Source of the DNA: Acidimicrobiaceae bacterium UBA7830
Lineage (GTDB): Bacteria > Actinomycetota > Acidimicrobiia > Acidimicrobiales > Ilumatobacteraceae
Assembly: GCA_002501485.1 (NCBI GenBank)
Contig: DLTS01000058.1
Coordinates: 1 to 23,964, forward strand
DNA length: 23,964 nt
Direction: 5' to 3'
Position numbers and translations under genes: made by a program. A model generated the notes under the pieces. The model was given only the letters and a program-made list of their open reading frames with translations. It had not been told where the DNA came from and searched no databases. This document shows positions 21,619 through 23,964 of the stretch, piece by piece (positions within the stretch are counted from its first letter, which is position 1; every line of letters begins with the position of its first letter).

Positions 21619-22179
21619 ATGGTGTTTCAAAAAGTCAACGTGTCGAGCGGAGTTGCGCTTCGCACACGCGCAACAGTGGCTGTTGCGATAATTGGCTCAG
21701 TTATTGCAGCATGCGGAGGTGGCGATGCCGCTGAGGTCGTCACCACGACGACCGAAGCATCGGTTGAAACGACCGCTGCACCATCGGCGACGACAACTGT
21801 CGAGGTGACAACGACAACCGCAGTCCCCGAAGTTGTCACCGACGGAGCAGTCGTCATCGTGGCCAACGCCAGCAGCATCAACGGGTCGGCCGGTCGAATG
21901 TCAGAACTCCTTGCCGATGAGGGTTTCGATATGGGTACGCCAACAAATTCTACCGAAGGCGCGCTTGGAGCATCCAAGATTTATTACATCGACGACGAAG
22001 CAGCATTAGCGGTCGCAGAGTCCCTCGTTCGGGCGTTTGGGGGAGTCATTCAACTCGTCGAGATGCCAACAGTGCCGCCAGTGAGTTCGTCAGAACTTGG
22101 TGACGCTGGTGTTATCGTTGCCCTCGGCGACGACTTTGCAGATCAACTGCTGCCGGGCGTCACCACCAGCACTCCCTGA
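21619..22179 (+). CDS. Lipoprotein with LytR_C domain
   Basis: The 186-residue product begins with a basic region and a hydrophobic stretch ending VIAAC, so Cys32 fits a lipobox and would be lipidated after signal peptidase II cleavage. A Thr/Val/Ala-rich linker (about 38-75) leads to a LytR_C domain (PF13399-like) with VVIVANASSINGSAGRMSELLADEGF, KIYYIDDEAALAVAESL and GVIVALGDDFAD. The domain is found at the end of LytR-CpsA-Psr proteins and alone in actinobacterial envelope proteins such as VirR (Rv0431). A second LytR_C gene lies at 23152-23802. A role at the cell wall or membrane is inferred. ATG 21619 is preferred over upstream in-frame starts because it gives a clean signal peptide and has a -10 six nt upstream. 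Confidence 0.85.
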   Translation: MVFQKVNVSSGVALRTRATVAVAIIGSVIAACGGGDAAEVVTTTTEASVETTAAPSATTTVEVTTTTAVPEVVTDGAVVIVANASSINGSAGRMSELLADEGFDMGTPTNSTEGALGASKIYYIDDEAALAVAESLVRAFGGVIQLVEMPTVPPVSSSELGDAGVIVALGDDFADQLLPGVTTSTP

Positions 22180-22188
22180 GCGCTCCGC

Positions 22189-22809
22189 TTAGTTCACGAT
22201 TTCTCGCACGCGAGCGAGCAATACATCGAGCGCCGGCCGATTGAGGCCGCCTTCTGGAATGATGACATCGGCATGGGCGCGACTTGGCTCGATGAAGCCC
22301 TCATGGCTTGGCCGAACGGTTGCAAGATATTGAGAAATGATGCTCTCTTGAGTTCTTCCGCGCTCGGCAACATCGCGTTCGAGACGCCGGATGAACCTGA
22401 GGTCGGCAGGGGTGTCGACAAACACTTTGAGGTCGAATTGGTTGCGCAGTTCGGTGTTTGATAGGACGAGAATTCCTTCGACCACCACAATGCGGGCAGG
22501 TTGGACAACATCAACGATGTTGGTTCGGTCGTGGATGGTGTAGTCGTACGTCGGGACAGGCGCTGGACGCCAGTTCAGCAATTCGTTGAGGTGCTGGTTG
22601 AGCAGATCCCAATCGAAGGCTGAAGGGTGGTCGTAATTTGCTGCGGCTCGTTCTTCCATCGGCTGTTCAGTCCGTGAAATGTAATACGAGTCAAGCTTGA
22701 CGAGAGCAAGTTCGTCAGCACCCATTGAGTCGGCAAGGCGCTCAGCGATCGTGGTTTTTCCGGATGAAGTACCTCCGGCGACTCCGATGATGAACGGTTT
22801 GTCAGACAC
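22189..22809 (-). CDS. udk: Uridine kinase
   Basis: Phosphorylates uridine or cytidine with ATP or GTP in pyrimidine salvage. The 206-residue product has Walker A GVAGGTSSGKTT (residues 9-20), LDSYYISR, NYDHPSAFDWDLL, PTYDYTIHDR, the VVVEGILVL strand and the RRLERDVAERGRT lid, all Udk signatures. GTG 22809 is preferred: it gives the normal Udk length (about 205-213) and has TATCCT 8 nt upstream. GTG 22902 would add 31 atypical residues and overlap the divergent DUF3263 gene. It converges on the LytR_C lipoprotein with 9 nt between stops. Confidence 0.95.
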   Translation of the reverse strand: MSDKPFIIGVAGGTSSGKTTIAERLADSMGADELALVKLDSYYISRTEQPMEERAAANYDHPSAFDWDLLNQHLNELLNWRPAPVPTYDYTIHDRTNIVDVVQPARIVVVEGILVLSNTELRNQFDLKVFVDTPADLRFIRRLERDVAERGRTQESIISQYLATVRPSHEGFIEPSRAHADVIIPEGGLNRPALDVLLARVREIVN

Positions 22810-22894
22810 GTTTGGAGAGGATAATTCATAACGAAGGCGAGAAGCTTTTCGATGGTGCTTGTAACTGCACCCTCTGAGCGGTAATTCTTGTGAG

Positions 22895-23155
22895 GTGATC
22901 ACAGATCGTCAGCGAGCCATACTTGAGTTCGAACGCAACTGGTGGACGCTTGACGACACCCGCGAACGAGCAATTAGGGCGCGATTCCAGTGTTCAGTCG
23001 ACGAGTATCATGGTGAGTTGAACGAGTTGTTGGAACTCTCGGAGGCTCTCGAACACGATGAACTTCTTGTTCGTCGACTTGAGCGTCAACGAGTGATCCG
23101 GCGTCGTGAACGACTGGGAACCGGCACCGATGCATCGGAGGGAATGTCGAAATGA
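22895..23155 (+). CDS. DUF3263 family protein
   Basis: An 86-residue, highly charged, mostly helical cytoplasmic protein. The pattern LEFERNWWTLDDTRERAIRARFQCSVDEYHGELNELLE matches actinobacterial DUF3263 proteins, which look like small helix-turn-helix regulators (inference from helix pattern only). GTG 22895 is the start; TAATTC at 22882-22887 is a possible -10. The palindrome TGTGA-N5-TCACA (22889-22903) covers the start codon. Its stop overlaps the LytR_C gene (ATGA). The same order, DUF3263 then LytR_C, occurs as Rv0430-Rv0431 (virR) in Mycobacterium tuberculosis, so the pair is conserved. Confidence 0.86.
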   Translation: MITDRQRAILEFERNWWTLDDTRERAIRARFQCSVDEYHGELNELLELSEALEHDELLVRRLERQRVIRRRERLGTGTDASEGMSK

Positions 23156-23802
23156 GCGACTCGAGAGACTCAAGCGGTGGCGTACCGAGGCGTGTCCCTC
23201 GAAACGAGCCCGCACAGGTAGCGGGCGGACTTGCGATCGTTCTTTCCGTGATCGCAGTTGTCGTTGGATTTCTTATCTTGCGGTCGATTTCTTCAAGCGG
23301 CGACGTAGTACTCGGGGGGCCGGTTGCAACGACTGCGGTGGAAACTACTGTTGCGGTCGATGCCTCGTTGACCTCGACCACAGTCGTTATCGAGACCACT
23401 ACTACTGTTTCTGGCCCAGTAACAGAAGGTGCTTCAGTCATTGTTGCGAACGCAAACGGCGTGAGCGGATCTGCAGGGCTCTTGAGTGATCAACTCTCCG
23501 CAGCCGGGTACTCGGTTGGCTCGCCAACGAATGCATCATCGTCGATCGGTGGCCGTCTCGAACTCACCGTCGTGTACTACGACGCGGGAATTCCAGCTGC
23601 GCAGGCGGTAGCAGAATCTGTAGCGGCATCGATGGGTGGTGTGTCATCGATTGCGCCTGTGCAAACACCAGCCCCAACGCAAACGGGCTCACTCGATGGA
23701 GCTGGCGTCCTCGTCATGCTCGGTCTTGATAAAGCGGGTCGCACACTCGAAGAGCTCGTGCCGGCAGCAGTGACTGAAATTGAAGCAGGAACCTCGGGCT
23801 GA
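23152..23802 (+). CDS. Membrane-anchored LytR_C domain protein (VirR-like)
   Basis: The 216-residue product has a short polar cytoplasmic N-terminus, one membrane helix (about 24-46), a Thr/Val-rich linker (about 58-90) and an extracytoplasmic LytR_C domain with SVIVANANGVSGSAGLLSDQLSAAGYSVG, TVVYYDAGIPAAQAVAESV and GAGVLVMLGLD. This is the layout of VirR (Rv0431), which affects envelope integrity and vesicle release in M. tuberculosis. It overlaps DUF3263 by 4 nt. It is a paralogue of the lipoprotein at 21619-22179 but is anchored by a helix rather than a lipid. Precise role unknown. Confidence 0.87.
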   Translation: MSDSRDSSGGVPRRVPRNEPAQVAGGLAIVLSVIAVVVGFLILRSISSSGDVVLGGPVATTAVETTVAVDASLTSTTVVIETTTTVSGPVTEGASVIVANANGVSGSAGLLSDQLSAAGYSVGSPTNASSSIGGRLELTVVYYDAGIPAAQAVAESVAASMGGVSSIAPVQTPAPTQTGSLDGAGVLVMLGLDKAGRTLEELVPAAVTEIEAGTSG

Positions 23803-23806
23803 CGAG

Positions 23807-23964
23807 TTAGCCAGCGGTGGATGTTGAGAGGATTTCTCTCGATGTCTCGGTGATGAGTCTTCTCGTCTGCGATGTCGCTGCGTCGAGACCGTAACGCTCG
23901 GTTAACGAATACGTCGGGAGCCGATCGGCAACATCGTCATCAGCGAATCCGCAGATGACAGCCA
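23807..23964 (-). CDS. C-terminal end of an unidentified protein, cut by window edge
   Basis: One minus-strand frame stays open from the right edge to TAA at 23807-23809 and gives 51 residues, with RLPTYSLTERYGLDAATSQTR in the middle and a helical Ser/Thr-rich end. The other two minus frames are stopped early. The sequence looks like a real protein end, but I do not recognise the family. It converges on the LytR_C gene with 4 nt between the stops. Confidence 0.55.
   Translation of the reverse strand, partial: AVICGFADDDVADRLPTYSLTERYGLDAATSQTRRLITETSREILSTSTAG

Noticed and set aside
21730..21840. Thr-codon-rich repeat (ACG/ACC/ACA tracts) as a tandem repeat or CRISPR-like element
   Set aside because: It is in frame and encodes the Thr/Val stalk of the lipoprotein; units are irregular.

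Overview
The window looks like chromosomal DNA of a high-GC Gram-positive bacterium, most likely of the class Acidimicrobiia (inference). Supporting signs are mshA (mycothiol synthesis) coupled to a YbjN gene, the rex-hemA-hemC-hemD order known from Streptomyces, a DUF3263-LytR_C pair like Rv0430-Rv0431 of mycobacteria, an RsiG-like protein, moderate GC content and Thr-rich linkers in the secreted proteins. Nothing looks like a prophage, insertion sequence, integron or CRISPR array. The window is core chromosome, densely packed, with many 4-base stop/start overlaps.

Layout. 1-863 (-): an ArsA/BagA-type ATPase running off the left edge. 901-2635 (+): an NfeD-like membrane protein overlapping dut. 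2658-4193 (-): a membrane-anchored cyclophilin and a histidine phosphatase. 4251-6785 (+): a MoaD/ThiS-like protein coupled to an RsiG-like anti-sigma, then mshA coupled to a YbjN-domain gene. 6952-7758 (+): proC. 7759-8153: non-coding, with a probable CRP- or Rex-controlled small RNA ending in a strong terminator. 8154-9113 (+): a SAM hydrolase-family protein and a 27-residue membrane peptide. 9205-15184 (+): rex-hemA-hemC-hemD-hemB-hemL, a nearly complete glutamate-to-uroporphyrinogen III pathway headed by its redox sensor (the decarboxylase step and glutamyl-tRNA synthetase are elsewhere). 15205-17578 (+): an ABC-2 type ATPase and permease and a dienelactone hydrolase. 17596-18282 (-): a Crp-family regulator divergent from ispD-ispF-rlmB (18313-20365). 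Then tRNA-Thr(TGT), a 2-oxoglutarate/Fe(II) oxygenase (-), a LytR_C lipoprotein (+), uridine kinase (-), DUF3263 and a second LytR_C protein (+), and the tail of an unidentified gene (-) at the right edge.

Regulation. Most first genes of transcription units have no Shine-Dalgarno sequence but carry a TANNNT -10-like hexamer 6-10 nt before the start codon, which suggests leaderless mRNAs. Genes inside operons instead use Shine-Dalgarno sites or overlapping stop/start codons. An operator-like palindrome over the -35 of rex suggests Rex autoregulation of heme synthesis. A related palindrome sits over the small-RNA promoter.

Points most worth checking: two c-di-GMP-type motifs in the RsiG-like protein; a CX4CX4CX4C tail at the N-terminus of HemL; a SAM hydrolase with Asp where the triad His is expected; the CRP/Rex-associated small RNA; a MoaD-like protein ending Gly-Gly-Met whose Gly codons form the next gene's ribosome-binding site; and back-to-back -10 elements between crp and ispD. 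All assignments come from reading motifs by eye; no database search was run.
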